64,000 nt of DNA from Mycobacterium syngnathidarum (GTDB taxonomy: Bacteria > Actinomycetota > Actinomycetes > Mycobacteriales > Mycobacteriaceae). Position numbers and translations under genes: made by a program. The notes below the pieces were generated by a model. That model made no database searches and was not told where the DNA came from. It saw only the letters and a program-made list of their open reading frames with translations. The stretch lies in the NCBI RefSeq assembly GCF_001942625.1, contig NZ_MLCL01000032.1, forward strand, positions 97,465 to 161,464, read 5' to 3'. Numbering within the stretch: the stretch's first letter is position 1; every line of letters starts with the position of its first letter. Of this stretch, positions 42,601-52,840 are shown one piece after another.

Positions 42601-43911
42601 GAACGTTCCGGCCGGGGCGATACGGCCGGTCCAGGCGAGCGAGGTTCCGGCGACCAGGGCGGCGAGCACCACGATCGCCACCGCGATCCGCTTGTCACGT
42701 TCGGGCCGGGAGAACGCCTGCATCCACACTGCCCGGGGTGCGCTGCCCGGCAACGGAATCCGGCCCAACAGGTGCGCCAGGCCCAGCGCCAGCGGAAGTC
42801 GCAGAACCGGATCGAGCTTGGCCAGGTTGCGCAGCGGCGTGCCAGTGCCGTCGAGGAAGTCCTCGACGGCTGCGCCCAGCGGCGATCCCAGTCCCCCGGA
42901 ATAGCCCAGGGCCAGCAACACCACGCCGATCAACAGCATGGTGATCAGCCGGCCTCGCGCGGGCATCGAGCGCAAGGCGAGGCCCGCCAAACCGGCGGCG
43001 GCCACCAAGGTGGTCGCCAGCACCGCGACCGTGCTCGTCACGAGCGAGGCCGCCGCGGTGGCCGTCGATGCCACGAACGGCGTCCAGGTGTGGGTACCGC
43101 GCAACATCTCGGTCAGCGACATCCACTGTGTGGTGACACCCGAGGATTCGATGAAGTCCAGGAACGGAGGGCTGATCCGACCCAGCAGCACCAGCGCCAC
43201 GACCCACCAGGCGACCGCCAGCGCCGTGCAGCCGAACCACCACGCGGTGAACCGCCACCACAACCGGTTCGGCCGGTGACAGGCCCACCAGATGATCGCG
43301 GCCAGGCAGCCGGTCAACGTCGCGAAGGCGTTGACCGCACCCATCAGCGCCACCGCGCCCGCCGACCGGGCCGCCATCAGCCGCAGGTTGCGGTCGCCAC
43401 GGAACGCCAGGATGACCGGCAACAGCACCCACGGCGCCAGCATGATCGGCAGGGTTTCCGACGAGATCGCCCCGAGCGTGGTCAGCACCCGCGGTGACAG
43501 CGTGAACGCGAGCGCACCGAGAACGCGCGAACCGGTGCTGCCGATGCCCAATGCCTCGGCGACCCGCAACACTCCCCAGAAACCGACCGTCAGCAACAGC
43601 GCCCACCACAGCCTTTGGGTCACCCACCCGGGAACGCCGAGCAGGTCACCGGCCAGGAAGAAGGCGCCGTGGGGAAACAGGTATCCGTAGGCCTGGTTCT
43701 GTGCCTGCCCGAACGGCAGATCGCTGTTCCACAGATTGAACGCACGCGCCAGGAAGCGCAGCGGATTGGCGGTCAGGTCGAGCTTTGTGTCGGGCGATAT
43801 CTCTCCGGGCGACTGGGCGAAAGTCAGGAGCAGAGTCGCGGCGGCGACCACCCACAACCAGCGCCGCGAAAGTGGCGGGTCAAGCGCCCGCCGCGTTAGC
43901 GGCACATCCAA
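39658..43911 (-). CDS. aftD: Alpha-(1->3)-arabinofuranosyltransferase AftD
   Basis: Very large membrane glycosyltransferase, 1417 residues, matching AftD (Rv0236c). It transfers arabinofuranose from decaprenyl-phospho-arabinose to arabinan in arabinogalactan and lipoarabinomannan. The N-terminal GT-C part has about eleven to thirteen membrane segments, with the catalytic acidic loop ISPDTKLDL after the first. The periplasmic part includes discoidin-type carbohydrate-binding repeats (AIDNDGSTSWVSN near residue 735, and TDGDPRTSWTAPQ near 980). Two or three more segments close the C-terminus. The start is a TTG one base after the DUF2613 stop; a GTG six bases on is an alternative. Confidence 0.96.
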   Translation of the reverse strand: MDVPLTRRALDPPLSRRWLWVVAAATLLLTFAQSPGEISPDTKLDLTANPLRFLARAFNLWNSDLPFGQAQNQAYGYLFPHGAFFLAGDLLGVPGWVTQRLWWALLLTVGFWGVLRVAEALGIGSTGSRVLGALAFTLSPRVLTTLGAISSETLPIMLAPWVLLPVILAFRGDRNLRLMAARSAGAVALMGAVNAFATLTGCLAAIIWWACHRPNRLWWRFTAWWFGCTALAVAWWVVALVLLGRISPPFLDFIESSGVTTQWMSLTEMLRGTHTWTPFVASTATAAASLVTSTVAVLATTLVAAAGLAGLALRSMPARGRLITMLLIGVVLLALGYSGGLGSPLGAAVEDFLDGTGTPLRNLAKLDPVLRLPLALGLAHLLGRIPLPGSAPRAVWMQAFSRPERDKRIAVAIVVLAALVAGTSLAWTGRIAPAGTFTAIPQYWHDTADWLDAHNTERGRVLVAPGAPFATQTWGNSHDEPLQVLGSSPWGVRDSIPLTPPETIRALDSVQRLFAAGRPSAGLADSLARQGISYVVVRNDLDPDVSRSARPVLVHRSIEGSPGLTKVAEFGAPVGPGTLEGFVADSGLRPRYPAVEIYQVGTGGTNPGAPYLVDADAMTRVAGAPEALLRLDERRRLDGMPPLGPMLLSADAERAGLAVQPRGAAGVIVTDTPTAREIDYGRVDDHASAIRTPDDARHTHNRVPDYPAEGAAPVYGKWNGGRISVSSSAADSTALPNVAPATGPAAAIDNDGSTSWVSNALQAAVGQWLQVDFDHPVTNATLTITPSATAVGAQVRRIEVATATGTSSLRFDTAGQQLTVPLPVGESPWVRITAVATDDGSAGVQFGITDLSVTQYDASGFAHPINLRHTVEVPAPPADSVVAQWDLGTELLGRSGCVDSPVGVRCAAALALASEEPVNLSRTLTVPTHTDVEPTVWIRARQGPQLADLVAQPGTTRASGDADPIDVLGSSYAATDGDPRTSWTAPQRVVQFKAPPTLTLKLPAPTKVGALRIDPGAHQPPAHPTLVSIDLGDGPQVHKLAGNGDVQTAKLKPRVTDTITVSLLGWNDIIDRTSLGFDQLKPPGLAELTVLDVRGKPVAAADSAANRKRTVSLPCGQGPIIGVAGQFVQTSVRTTVGALLDGDPIPAHPCRTGPIALPAGQQELLVSPGSAFVVDGVVLNTPAATQLRAATTSPVATPVWSPDHREARVPAGAHARVLVVPESVNPGWIARKADGAVLTPVKVNGWQQGWVVPAGDADTVTLSFPSNRPYRIGLIGGLALLPLLALLALWPARRRSPDLEPVRPWQPPPAAAGAAVLVVGTAISGLPGLLVAGGALGLGYLLRGRERWREKLTVTVSAGGLILAGAALSQHPWRSVDGYVGHSPWVQLLALLSVVFVAASAVTPDLGLHRRKPEDSA

Positions 43912-43912
43912 G

Positions 43913-44086
43913 CTAAGACCGGTCGCCGTACTCGACCCGGTTGAGCACCGATGACGCCGGGTCGCCCGCTTGCAGCGGAGGCTTCGTGTCCTGCTGCACC
44001 ATTAGCGTCACACCGAAGACTGCAGCCGCTCCCAACAGCAGGCCGACGACGACGCTGGCCGCTGAGGGGATGACGAACCGGTTCAC
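43913..44086 (-). CDS. DUF2613 small membrane protein (Rv0236A-like)
   Basis: A 57-residue protein that begins VNRFVIPSAASVVVGLLLGA (GTG start) and ends VEYGDRS. One membrane segment (about residues 9-30) is followed by a short extracytoplasmic tail. It matches Rv0236A, which always lies directly upstream of aftD. The stop is one base from the aftD start, so the two are translationally coupled. AftD structures are known with an acyl carrier protein partner, but this peptide's role is not established. Confidence 0.9.
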   Translation of the reverse strand: MNRFVIPSAASVVVGLLLGAAAVFGVTLMVQQDTKPPLQAGDPASSVLNRVEYGDRS

Positions 44087-44189
44087 CCGGCCAACCTAGC
44101 ATGGCGACACACCGAATCCGTGTGAGGCGGACCTGGCTCGACACGCAGAGAATCGATTACTGCTTATTCAGCGGCTAAGGTCGGAGCCC

Positions 44190-45329
44190 ATGGCTTCACC
44201 GCGTCTCGTCGCAACCTTCGCAGCGTTGTCCGGGCTGTTGCTGGCCTGCTCCCCGAGCACCCCGGCGCCAGAGTCTCAATCTCCGGACACGAAGCCGCTG
44301 TCCACTCACGCACCGATGCCGGCGGCACCGGTCTGCGACCTGGCTGCCCTGTCGCCCCGCGACAAGCTGGCCCAGCTGTTGACCGTCGGCGTCACAGACG
44401 CGGCCGACGCCCGTTCCGTGGTCTCCGAGCAGCACGTCGGCGGGATCATGATCGGCAGCTGGACCGACCTGTCGATGCTCAACGACGGTTCCCTGCCCGA
44501 CATCTCGGCGGCCGGCCCGTTGCCGCTGGCGGTCACCGTGGACGAGGAGGGCGGCCGGGTGTCGCGGCTGGCCTCGCTGATCGGTGAGCAGCCGTCGGCG
44601 CGGGTGCTGGCCCAGACCAAATCCGTCGACGAGGTGTACGGCATCGCACTCGAGCGCGGCAAGAAGATGCGCGGCCTCGGCATCACCGTCGACTTCGCGC
44701 CCGTCGTCGACGTCACCTCCGACCCCGACGACACCGTCGTCGGAGACCGGTCCTTCGGCGACGATCCGGCCAAGGTGACCGAATATGCCGGTGCCTACGC
44801 TCGCGGACTGCGCGACGCCGGGGTGCTGCCGGTGCTCAAGCACTTCCCCGGCCACGGCCATGGCTCGGGCGACTCGCACACCGCCGGGGTGGTCACCACA
44901 CCACCGCTGGCCGAGCTGCAGAACAACGACCTCGTGCCTTACCGGACCCTGACCACACAGGCCCCGGTCGCGGTGATGGTCGGACACCTGGAGGTACCCG
45001 GCCTGACCGGATCCGATCCGGCCAGCCTCAGCCCCGCGGCGTATGACCTGCTGCGCTCGGGCAACTACGGCGGTCCGGGCTTCAACGGCGTCATCTACAC
45101 CGACGACCTGTCCAGCATGGCCGCGATCAATCAGCGCTACGGCGTGGCCGCGGCAGTGCTCAAGGCATTGCAGGCCGGGGCCGACAACGCGCTGTGGATC
45201 ACCACCGACGAAGTGCCCGCAGTCCTGGATGGCTTGGAGAAGGCACTGGCCGACGGCCAGCTGAACCAGGCCGCGGTGGATGCTGCGGTGCAACGCAATG
45301 CCGACGCCAAGGGCGGCGTGCGCTGCTGA
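44190..45329 (+). CDS. lpqI: Lipoprotein LpqI, GH3 beta-N-acetylglucosaminidase
   Basis: Secreted lipoprotein of 379 residues matching LpqI (Rv0237), which takes part in cell-wall muropeptide recycling. The signal peptide ends in a lipobox LLLAC with Cys20. The GH3 landmarks are KHFPGHGHGSGDSHT, holding the Asp-His pair, and the nucleophile Asp in GVIYTDDLSSMAA. A TAAGGT at 44176-44181 sits eight bases before the ATG and could drive a leaderless mRNA. A long hairpin follows the stop. Confidence 0.95.
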   Translation: MASPRLVATFAALSGLLLACSPSTPAPESQSPDTKPLSTHAPMPAAPVCDLAALSPRDKLAQLLTVGVTDAADARSVVSEQHVGGIMIGSWTDLSMLNDGSLPDISAAGPLPLAVTVDEEGGRVSRLASLIGEQPSARVLAQTKSVDEVYGIALERGKKMRGLGITVDFAPVVDVTSDPDDTVVGDRSFGDDPAKVTEYAGAYARGLRDAGVLPVLKHFPGHGHGSGDSHTAGVVTTPPLAELQNNDLVPYRTLTTQAPVAVMVGHLEVPGLTGSDPASLSPAAYDLLRSGNYGGPGFNGVIYTDDLSSMAAINQRYGVAAAVLKALQAGADNALWITTDEVPAVLDGLEKALADGQLNQAAVDAAVQRNADAKGGVRC

Positions 45330-45339
45330 TTTCTGTCCA

Positions 45340-45397
45340 CGAGCAGATGCATATGTCCCGCCGTCACCGGCGTGTCGGGGACATATATGTCTGCTCG
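45340..45397. terminator. Long hairpin after lpqI
   Basis: CGAGCAGATGCATATGTCCC (45340-45359) pairs with GGGACATATATGTCTGCTCG (45378-45397) with three mismatches. It lies 10 bases after the lpqI stop. Same general class as the hairpins at 22546 and 52841. Confidence 0.7.
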
Positions 45398-45419
45398 CGG
45401 TGACGCTTATCCTGTTCGG

Positions 45420-46043
45420 ATGGCAGGTGGAACGAAGCGGCTGCCCAGGGCCGTGCGTGAACAGCAGATGCTCGACGCTGCTGTGCAGATTTTCTCGGTC
45501 AACGGCTATCACGAGACCTCGATGGACGCGATCGCCGCGGAGGCCGAGATCTCCAAGCCGATGCTGTACCTCTACTACGGCTCCAAGGAGGAGTTGTTCG
45601 GCGCCTGCCTGGACCGGGAGCTGACGCGCTTCGTGGATGTGGTGCGCGGGGAGATCGACTTCACGCAGAGCCCCAAGGACCTGCTGCGCAGCGCCGTGCT
45701 GGCATTCCTGACCTACATCGATGCCAACCGGGCGTCGTGGATGGTGCTCTACACCCAGGCCACCAGCTCGCAGGCGTTTGCGCACACCGTCCGCGAGGGC
45801 CGCGACCGCATCATCGACCTGGTGGCCCGGCTGCTCAGCACCGGTACGCGTAACCCGCAGCCCGACAGCGACTTCGAGATGATGGCGGTGGCGCTGGTGG
45901 GTGCCGGCGAGGCGATCGCCAGCCGGGTCAGCACGGGCGATGCCGACGTCAACGAGGCCGCCGAGTTGATGATCAATCTGTTCTGGCGCGGCTTGAAGGG
46001 CACGCCGTCGGACGCCGGAACACAGTCGGTCCCCGCTGGCTAG
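45420..46043 (+). CDS. TetR-family regulator (Rv0238-like)
   Basis: A 207-residue TetR protein. The helix-turn-helix spans residues 15-60 (FSVNGYHETSMDAIAAEAEISK, PMLYLYYGSKEELF). The order lpqI-TetR matches Rv0237-Rv0238. TATCCT at 45408-45413 lies seven bases before the ATG and suggests a leaderless transcript. The stop overlaps that of the convergent methyltransferase gene. Confidence 0.9.
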   Translation: MAGGTKRLPRAVREQQMLDAAVQIFSVNGYHETSMDAIAAEAEISKPMLYLYYGSKEELFGACLDRELTRFVDVVRGEIDFTQSPKDLLRSAVLAFLTYIDANRASWMVLYTQATSSQAFAHTVREGRDRIIDLVARLLSTGTRNPQPDSDFEMMAVALVGAGEAIASRVSTGDADVNEAAELMINLFWRGLKGTPSDAGTQSVPAG

Positions 46044-47182
46044 ACGGCCACGCCCTCCACGAGGCTGAACGGGGACGCCGTCTGGACCACTCGGGTCAGC
46101 AGGAACCCGGCTTGTTCGTAGAGACGGCGGTACTCGGCTTCGTTACGCTCGCGGGCCGCGATGCCGATCAGCATCTCCATGTCGATCCACTTGCCCAGGT
46201 ACTCGCGGTCGTGTTCGGGGATGACCGACTCGACGAGCAGCAGTGTGGTCCCCGGGGTGGCGGCCGCGCGCACATTGCGCAGAATCTTCACCGCCTCGTC
46301 GTCGGGCCAGTCGTGAATGATGTTCTTCAGCAGGTAGGCGTCGGCGCCTTCGGGCACGTTGTCGAAGAACGAACCGGCAAGTACTTGCACCCGCTCGGCC
46401 ACGCCGTACCTGCCGAGCAGTTCCGGTGCGCCTTCGACCACCTGCGGTAGGTCATAGAGCAGCCCCCGAGCCCCGGGTGTGGCGGTCAGGACGGCGGCCA
46501 GCATCCGGCCGTGCCCACCCCCGACATCGGCGATGGTGCTGAATCGAGTGAAGTCATAGGCCGCCGTGACCGGAGCGATCGCGAGTTCGGAGACGCTGGT
46601 CATGGCGTCGTTGAAGATCGCCGAGAGTTCCGGCTCGGACCCGATGTAGTCGAATGCGGCCCGGCCACGGAGCTTGGGGATGACGGCCTCACCGGTGCGG
46701 ACCGCGTCGGCGAGGTGGCTCCAGTGCTCGCGGTGCTGCGGTGATCCGACGAACTTCGCCATGCCCGCGACCGAGACCGGCGCATCTTTGCGCAGGGTGT
46801 CGCCGAGGGCGTTGAGCGCATAGCGCCCGTCGCGGGTGCGGCGGAAAATCCCTTCGCTGACAAGGGCTCTCATCAATCGGTTCAGCGTATCGGCGTTGGC
46901 CCCGACACGTCGGGCAAGCTCCTCGGGGCGCAACGGACCGCCGGCGAGCGCATCGGCAACTCCGAGCTGCGCGGCGGCCGAGATGCCCTGGGCGATCCAG
47001 GCACCGAGGATTATCTCCAGCATCGCCGCCGGCGGTGGTGCCGCACGTCGATACAGCTGATGCAGATGATGGCGGACGCGTTCGACCACTCGAACCACTC
47101 GGGCGGGCGGCACCTTGGTGGGACTCACCGGATGACTGTAGGCCAGGGTGGTTGAGGCGTGGGTCACTATGGCGGACAGCAA
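46040..47182 (-). CDS. O-methyltransferase, plant-type (Methyltransf_2) fold
   Basis: SAM-dependent O-methyltransferase, up to 380 residues. The N-terminal dimerisation helices and winged-helix (LGVADALAGGPLRPEELARRVG) precede motif I IADVGGGHGRML, and the catalytic-base region reads LKNIIHDWPDDEAVKIL with the usual His-Asp. It methylates a hydroxyl on a polyketide or aromatic. The outer start at 47182 is a TTG; a GTG at 47128 is equally possible. Divergent from the jet operon by about 77 bases. Confidence 0.9.
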   Translation of the reverse strand: MLSAIVTHASTTLAYSHPVSPTKVPPARVVRVVERVRHHLHQLYRRAAPPPAAMLEIILGAWIAQGISAAAQLGVADALAGGPLRPEELARRVGANADTLNRLMRALVSEGIFRRTRDGRYALNALGDTLRKDAPVSVAGMAKFVGSPQHREHWSHLADAVRTGEAVIPKLRGRAAFDYIGSEPELSAIFNDAMTSVSELAIAPVTAAYDFTRFSTIADVGGGHGRMLAAVLTATPGARGLLYDLPQVVEGAPELLGRYGVAERVQVLAGSFFDNVPEGADAYLLKNIIHDWPDDEAVKILRNVRAAATPGTTLLLVESVIPEHDREYLGKWIDMEMLIGIAARERNEAEYRRLYEQAGFLLTRVVQTASPFSLVEGVAV

Positions 47183-47259
47183 ACCGAGCGGGCGTCGGGG
47201 CCTGTCGCGTCAGCCGCCTAAAGTGGTGCCAATGTTCAACGCGACGGAAGCGCCCGGCC

Positions 47260-48726
47260 ATGCCTGAACCGGGTGTGAGCGGCCCCTCGCTGGACCAGCT
47301 CTATCAGCTCAATCGCGAGGTCGCCGATTCGCGTTCGGCGCGGCTGCTGGCGACGAACAACCTGGCCACGTACCTCACCCTGATGGAACGCCACCTGGAC
47401 CGCGGTGCCAAGCTCACCGAGATCGAGCTCGTGGTCCGGCTGGAACGTGATCTGGCCGACCTGGGCTCGGAATCGGAGCAGTCCGCCCTGGCGCTGATCA
47501 AATACTGGGCCAGTCAGGGCTGGCTGCACCGGATCACCGAGCAGTCCGGCGCCACCGAACGCAACGTCTGCTACCTCACCTACGAGGCGCGAGCCGTTCT
47601 GGATTTCGCCCGCCGCATGCGTCGCGAGGACACCATCGCCACCGGCGGCTCGATCACCGGCATCGCGGCCGGGTTGCGCCGGGTGGCCGGTCAGGTCAGC
47701 AACGATCCCGAACGTATCCGGGCTGACATCGAAGCCGAGATCGCCAAGCTGCGTGACGAATTGGATGCCCTGGACCAGGGACAGCGTCCCGAACCCGACC
47801 TGGTCGACGTGGAGGACGAGGCCCGCGCCATCGCCCTGCAGATGGAACAGATCATCTCTGACATCGGCCAGTACGGCAGCATGCTCAACCGCATCACCAC
47901 ACGCCTGCTGGACGCCTCCGCCGACACCGATCTGGGCTACCGCGAGCGCCAGCGTCAGTTGTTCGACGATTACGAGTCGCTGTTCGCGTCCCGCGAGAGC
48001 GCGTCGTACACCGCTTTCACCCGGATGATTCAGGACCCGGAACAGCGCGCGGCGCTGGTGGCAGACATCGACGCGGTCACCCGGGAGCTCCCGCACCTGG
48101 ATCCGGGCCTACGGGAGGTGATGACCGGATTCTTCGGCCTGGTATCGGCGCAGACGGCCGAAGTCGGCCGGACCAGGCAACGCTGCGCGCGCCGCATCAA
48201 GCGCTTCGTCGCCTCCGGAACCCTCGAGCACAGCCGCGGCGTCACCCGCCAGCTCAACGACGCCTTGGCCAGTGCGCATGACCTGCTCAGTGTCTCCCTG
48301 GCGGACAGCCGCATCGGTGTCGAGGTGCCGTTGGTCCGCACCGACTTCAATTCGATCGGCGCCGTGGCATTCAAGATCCGTGACGCGATCCCGCCGTCGC
48401 AGGCCGAGCCCTCGGAAGGTGAGGTGAATCTGTCGGCGTTCTCGGCGCTGGCCTCGCAGGTGGATGCCGCCGAGCTGGCTTCACTGATCAACGGCGCGGT
48501 GCAACGCGGCCCGTTGTCGTTGCCCGATGCGATCGAGATGCTGGATTCGGCCTACCTCGGGCACGTGATCGTGCTGTGGTCCTGGGCGCTCAAGCAACAA
48601 TCCACCGACGGGGCCGAATCCGTCCGGGTGCGGTTCCGCTCATTGGAGGGCACCGACCGCGAAATCGAGATCCCCCGACTGGTTTTCACCGAGCCGATCC
48701 CTACCGTCAGCGAGAGCCTGCTATGA
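47260..48726 (+). CDS. jetA: JetA / MksF-type kleisin of SMC plasmid-restriction complex (DUF3375)
   Basis: A 488-residue cytoplasmic protein of the DUF3375 family, the kleisin-like subunit of Wadjet/MksBEF complexes. The N-terminal winged-helix region ([20 protein letters not shown], then [12 protein letters not shown]) is followed by a long charged helical middle (about residues 150-340) that bridges the SMC heads. First gene of the operon; its stop overlaps the JetB start by four bases (ATGA). I chose the ATG at 47260 although the frame extends upstream through the divergent promoter region. In mycobacteria the same genes are known as ept, from plasmid-transformation mutants of M. smegmatis. 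Confidence 0.9.
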   Translation: MPEPGVSGPSLDQLYQLNREVADSRSARLLATNNLATYLTLMERHLDRGAKLTEIELVVRLERDLADLGSESEQSALALIKYWASQGWLHRITEQSGATERNVCYLTYEARAVLDFARRMRREDTIATGGSITGIAAGLRRVAGQVSNDPERIRADIEAEIAKLRDELDALDQGQRPEPDLVDVEDEARAIALQMEQIISDIGQYGSMLNRITTRLLDASADTDLGYRERQRQLFDDYESLFASRESASYTAFTRMIQDPEQRAALVADIDAVTRELPHLDPGLREVMTGFFGLVSAQTAEVGRTRQRCARRIKRFVASGTLEHSRGVTRQLNDALASAHDLLSVSLADSRIGVEVPLVRTDFNSIGAVAFKIRDAIPPSQAEPSEGEVNLSAFSALASQVDAAELASLINGAVQRGPLSLPDAIEMLDSAYLGHVIVLWSWALKQQSTDGAESVRVRFRSLEGTDREIEIPRLVFTEPIPTVSESLL

Positions 48727-49478
48727 CCGACACCCCCGACCTGTCGCCCGTCAAAGATGGGGTGATCGATTTCGATGCCCTGCCCAGCATCGACGCCGTC
48801 GAGCGGACCACCGACCAGCGTCGCGCACCGCGCTTCGACGGGGATGTCAGCGAACTACCCGACCGCGCCTGCTGGGCCCTGCAGCACCTGCTGTCGCGGC
48901 GCTACGTCAGCAAGGACAATCACTCCGAGCTGTGGGCCTGGGTCACCCGCTACCGCACCGAGCTCACCGTGCGGTTGTCGGAACTCGATATGCGACTGTG
49001 TATCTCGGATGACCACGACATCGCCTACGTCGAGCAGGCCGACTACGAGTCGCAGTGGCGGCGCCGGCTGCTGCGACGCGAGACCCTCAACACCTACGAC
49101 TCGATCCTGGCCCTGCACCTGGCCAAGCTCATGCGCGCCGCGGCCCGCGACGAGAACGTGTTGATCAGCCGTGACGAGATCCACGAGCTGTTCGCCGGGG
49201 TGAACAACGACACCGACCGCGACACCGCCTCGTTCGACAAACGGATCGACAACGCGATCGAGCGGCTCACCGACATCGAGATGCTGGCACGCAACCGCGA
49301 GGACGAGGACAGTTTCACCATCAGCCCGGTGGTCAATGCGATCATGACGGCCTCGATGATCACCGAATTGCAGCAGCAGTTCGAGCAGCTCAAGCGGGCC
49401 GCCAACGGCACTCTCGACGATTCCGGCGACACCGACCTTTCCGAACGGCTCTCCGACGATGTGGACGCTCATGGCTGA
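48723..49478 (+). CDS. jetB: JetB / MksE-type KITE subunit (DUF4194)
   Basis: A 251-residue protein of the DUF4194 family, the KITE-like partner that dimerises on the JetA kleisin. Two winged-helix regions are suggested, near residues 55-130 ([17 protein letters not shown]) and 150-220 ([33 protein letters not shown]). The ATG overlaps the JetA stop, and the JetC ATG lies eight bases inside its 3' end, so the three proteins are made in coupled fashion. Confidence 0.9.
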   Translation: MTDTPDLSPVKDGVIDFDALPSIDAVERTTDQRRAPRFDGDVSELPDRACWALQHLLSRRYVSKDNHSELWAWVTRYRTELTVRLSELDMRLCISDDHDIAYVEQADYESQWRRRLLRRETLNTYDSILALHLAKLMRAAARDENVLISRDEIHELFAGVNNDTDRDTASFDKRIDNAIERLTDIEMLARNREDEDSFTISPVVNAIMTASMITELQQQFEQLKRAANGTLDDSGDTDLSERLSDDVDAHG

Positions 49479-52400
49479 ACCGACCAACCAGTTCTCTCTG
49501 TCGCGCCTGCAGGTCATCAACTGGGGCGTGTTCGACGGCTATCACTCGATCCCGTTCAGCCCGCACGGGACACTGATCACCGGGTCCTCGGGGAGCGGTA
49601 AATCCTCACTGCTGGATGCGATTTCGCTGGCCTTCCTGCCGTCGCACCGCCGTAACTTCAACGCCTCCGGCGACACCACCGCGGCGGGTTCGGGCACCGG
49701 CAAGCGCACGGTCGACAAGTACGTGCGCGGCGCCTGGGGTGAGCGGCGCGAGGGCACCAACCGCCAGATCATGTACCTGCGGGGGACGGGCCCGGCCTGG
49801 TCGGCGGTCGCGGTCACCTACAGCGACCGCACTGGGCGCTCGGTCACCGGGTTGGTGCTCAAATGGCTTGCTGCCGAGAAAAATTCGGATCCGGGCAGCC
49901 GCTACTACTTGATCGACGACGATCGGGACATCTTCGGGCTGTGTAACCGGTGGGCGGCCAACGGGTATGACGCTGCGGTGTTCCGCGACGACGGCTGGAC
50001 CGGGGGCCGCAGTGAGAGCCAGTACCTGGCCCAGCTGTATTCCAGTATCGGCATCCGTGCCTCCGACGCTGCCCAACAGCTGCTCGGTAAGGCGAAATCA
50101 CTCAAAAGCGTGGGCGGCCTGGAGCAATTCGTCCGAGAGTTCATGCTCGACGAGCCGGCCAGCCTCAGCGGCGTGGAGGAAGCGCTCGAACAGATCAACC
50201 CGCTGGTCGAGGCCCGCGGCCTGCTCGACGTGGCCCGGCGTAAACGCAACACCCTCGGCAACATCGCCGCGGTACAGGCGCGTTACGCCGACGAGGCGGC
50301 CAAGTTCGGGGTGATCGACACCATCGACAACGCGATGATCCGCGATTACATCGACCATGTGCGGCTGGCCCAGGCCGGTCCGGAGATAGCCAACCTCGAC
50401 GATCAGATCACCCAACTCGGCGCCCAGCGAGACGAGTTCGGTACCCAGCAGCGCCAGCTCAAGAACGAGCACAATTCGCTGATGGCTCAAATCAACACCG
50501 TCACCGTGGATCTGGTGCCGTTGCAGCAACGCCTCACCGAGGCCGAGCGGATCAGCGAGGAGGTGTCGCGCCGACGCAGCACCTATGAGGACAAGGTCAC
50601 CTCGCTGGGGCTGACCCCGCCGGACGACGGCGAGGAATTCTGGTCGCTCCGCGAAACTTTGATGGAGGAAGCCGACCGGCTGCACCGCGAACTGTTCACG
50701 GGCAATCAGCCCTATGTCGAGGCCTCGGCCAAGGAAGTCCGCGCCCGTGAGGCACGCGAGAATGTGGAGGCCGAGCTGGAACGCGTGCAGCGACTGGGCT
50801 CCCCGCTGCCGCGGACCGAATATGAGATGCGGGCCCGTATCGCCAGGGCGCTCGACATCTCCGAGCGTGATCTGGTGTATGTCGCCGAGCTGATGGAGCT
50901 CAAGCCAGATGAGTCCCGGTGGCGGCTGGCCGTCGAGAAAGTGTTGCGCGGGGCCGGTTTACGTCTGCTGGTGCCCGATGCCCATATGGAGCGGGCGCTG
51001 CGCTTCGTCAACGAGAACGACATGCGCGGCCGGATCCAGCTGCAGCATGTCCAGCATGGTTCGCAGTTGCGGACCCCGCCTCCGGGCACGCTGGCCACCA
51101 AACTCCAGTTGGCCGACCCGACGCATGACAGCGCCGTGGAGGCGCTCAACGTGATCGCAAGCACCGGCGATTACGTGTGTGTCGACGGTCCGGGGGAGTT
51201 CACCGAACAGTCCCGCGCGGTCACCGATCAGGGCCTGCGCAAAGACAGTGGCAGGCTTTCGATCAAGGACGACCGGTCGAGGCTGCGGCCCTCCGACTAC
51301 ATCTTCCTCGGCGGGACGGCGGCCAAAATCGAAGCGCTGCAAGATGATCTGACGGCCGCGCAGGATCTGTACCAGGTGGCGCGCACTGCGCGTGAGCGGC
51401 TGGACGACCACCGCGGACAGTTGCAATCACGGGAACGGGCCTGCCGAGCGCTGTGCGACCAGTACATGCAGTGGAGCGACATCGACACCGATTCGGTCGA
51501 TGAGATGCTCGAGCGGCTGCAGGACGAACACAATCTGCTGGTCTCGGACAATCCGGATGCCGAACGGCTGCAACAGCGAGCCGACGAATGTTGGGAGCGA
51601 GTCGAGAAGGTCATCCAGCAGATCGGCTCGCTCAACGAACGTGAGACCGCACTGGATCGCAGGCGAACCGCGTTGCTGGAGCTGAGCGAGGTGCTGACCG
51701 AGCGGCTCGGCTCGAACGAGTTTCCGTCGCATGCCCGCGACACGATCGACGGATATGCCACCGACATCGCTCTGACCCTGGAATTGCTCGAACCGGAGCC
51801 GTACCGAAACGAACTGATCCGCGTCATCAGCCGAGAGCGGGATCGGTTGCGGGCGGACCGGAACCGCTCGCACGACGAGTTGGCCGGGATCATGGCCGCA
51901 TACGACAGCTCGTTCCCCGATGCGATCCCCAACGACAGCGATGTGTTCGACGAGCGGGTGCACGACTATGTGGCGCTGTGCCGCCGGATCGACGAGCGTG
52001 AGCTACCCGACGCCTACGAGCGGATGCAGCGGCTGATCACCGAGCAGGCTCCGGGCGCGATCCTGAACTTGCACATGATCGCCGACAACGAGGCCCGTCG
52101 GATCACCGAGCAGATCGCCCGGGTGAACACGGGCTTGGGTGCGGTGGAGTTCAACCGGGGCACCCGGCTCACCCTGCATGCTGGCACCCGGCACCTGGCG
52201 GCCGTCGACGAACTGAACGAGAAGGCCCAGCGGATCTCGGCGCGCGTCTCCCTGGTCAGCTTCGGCGACGAGACTGCGATGTTCGAGCAGTACACCGACA
52301 TTCTTCAACTCCGGAAGTTGTTGGCCGGCAACACCCCCGAGGACCGGCAGTGGACCCGTGACGCGCTGGATGTGCGCAACCGGTTCGTGCTGTACTGCGA

Positions 52401-52833
52401 AGAGCGCGACGCCGAGACCGGCGAGGTGATCCGCACCTACAGCAACTCCGGTGACAACTCCGGCGGTGAGCAGGAGAAGTTGATGGCGTTCTGCCTGGCG
52501 GGGGCGTTGAGCTTCAACCTGGCCAGCCCGGACAGCAACGACACCCGGCCGCTGTTCGCCCAGTTGATGCTGGACGAGGCGTTCTCCAAGTCGGATCCGC
52601 AGTTCGCCCAGCAGGCGTTGTCGGCGTTCCGCAAGTTCGGCTTCCAGTTGGTGATCGTCTCGACCGTGCAGAACAGCACGACGATCCAGCCCTACATCGA
52701 CAACGTGGTGATGGTGTCCAAATCCGACGCCTCGGCGCCCAACGCCCGGCCGGTCGCTTCGGTCACCTCGGCGTCGATCTCGGAATTCGCTGACCTGCGA
52801 CGCACTTCGGGCGACGCGGTACCCAGCGCCTGA
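49471..52833 (+). CDS. jetC: JetC / MksB-type SMC ATPase (EptC-like)
   Basis: SMC-like ATPase of 1120 residues. Walker A is GSSGSGKS (residues 38-45); long coiled-coil arms (about 250-490 and 640-870) flank a hinge region; the ABC signature SGGEQEK lies near residue 996 and Walker B LMLDEAFS near 1033. This is the MksB/JetC type, which senses and extrudes small circular DNA in Wadjet systems. The M. smegmatis homologue EptC is known to restrict plasmid maintenance. A hairpin terminator follows the stop, and no jetD/mksG gene is found next to it. All ATPase residues are intact, so it should be active. Confidence 0.93.
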   Translation: MAEPTNQFSLSRLQVINWGVFDGYHSIPFSPHGTLITGSSGSGKSSLLDAISLAFLPSHRRNFNASGDTTAAGSGTGKRTVDKYVRGAWGERREGTNRQIMYLRGTGPAWSAVAVTYSDRTGRSVTGLVLKWLAAEKNSDPGSRYYLIDDDRDIFGLCNRWAANGYDAAVFRDDGWTGGRSESQYLAQLYSSIGIRASDAAQQLLGKAKSLKSVGGLEQFVREFMLDEPASLSGVEEALEQINPLVEARGLLDVARRKRNTLGNIAAVQARYADEAAKFGVIDTIDNAMIRDYIDHVRLAQAGPEIANLDDQITQLGAQRDEFGTQQRQLKNEHNSLMAQINTVTVDLVPLQQRLTEAERISEEVSRRRSTYEDKVTSLGLTPPDDGEEFWSLRETLMEEADRLHRELFTGNQPYVEASAKEVRAREARENVEAELERVQRLGSPLPRTEYEMRARIARALDISERDLVYVAELMELKPDESRWRLAVEKVLRGAGLRLLVPDAHMERALRFVNENDMRGRIQLQHVQHGSQLRTPPPGTLATKLQLADPTHDSAVEALNVIASTGDYVCVDGPGEFTEQSRAVTDQGLRKDSGRLSIKDDRSRLRPSDYIFLGGTAAKIEALQDDLTAAQDLYQVARTARERLDDHRGQLQSRERACRALCDQYMQWSDIDTDSVDEMLERLQDEHNLLVSDNPDAERLQQRADECWERVEKVIQQIGSLNERETALDRRRTALLELSEVLTERLGSNEFPSHARDTIDGYATDIALTLELLEPEPYRNELIRVISRERDRLRADRNRSHDELAGIMAAYDSSFPDAIPNDSDVFDERVHDYVALCRRIDERELPDAYERMQRLITEQAPGAILNLHMIADNEARRITEQIARVNTGLGAVEFNRGTRLTLHAGTRHLAAVDELNEKAQRISARVSLVSFGDETAMFEQYTDILQLRKLLAGNTPEDRQWTRDALDVRNRFVLYCEERDAETGEVIRTYSNSGDNSGGEQEKLMAFCLAGALSFNLASPDSNDTRPLFAQLMLDEAFSKSDPQFAQQALSAFRKFGFQLVIVSTVQNSTTIQPYIDNVVMVSKSDASAPNARPVASVTSASISEFADLRRTSGDAVPSA

Positions 52834-52840
52834 TGTAGCG

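Noticed and set aside
41812..43497. 561-codon open frame on the plus strand
   Set aside because: Antisense to aftD and full of Gln/Arg/Gly repeats with no domain; a shadow of codon bias.
44196..45785. 529-codon open frame on the minus strand
   Set aside because: Antisense to lpqI and the TetR gene; no recognisable motif.
47183..47259. jetA starting further upstream (frame open to 47035)
   Set aside because: The extension would overlap the divergent O-methyltransferase gene, and its residues do not look like the DUF3375 N-terminus.
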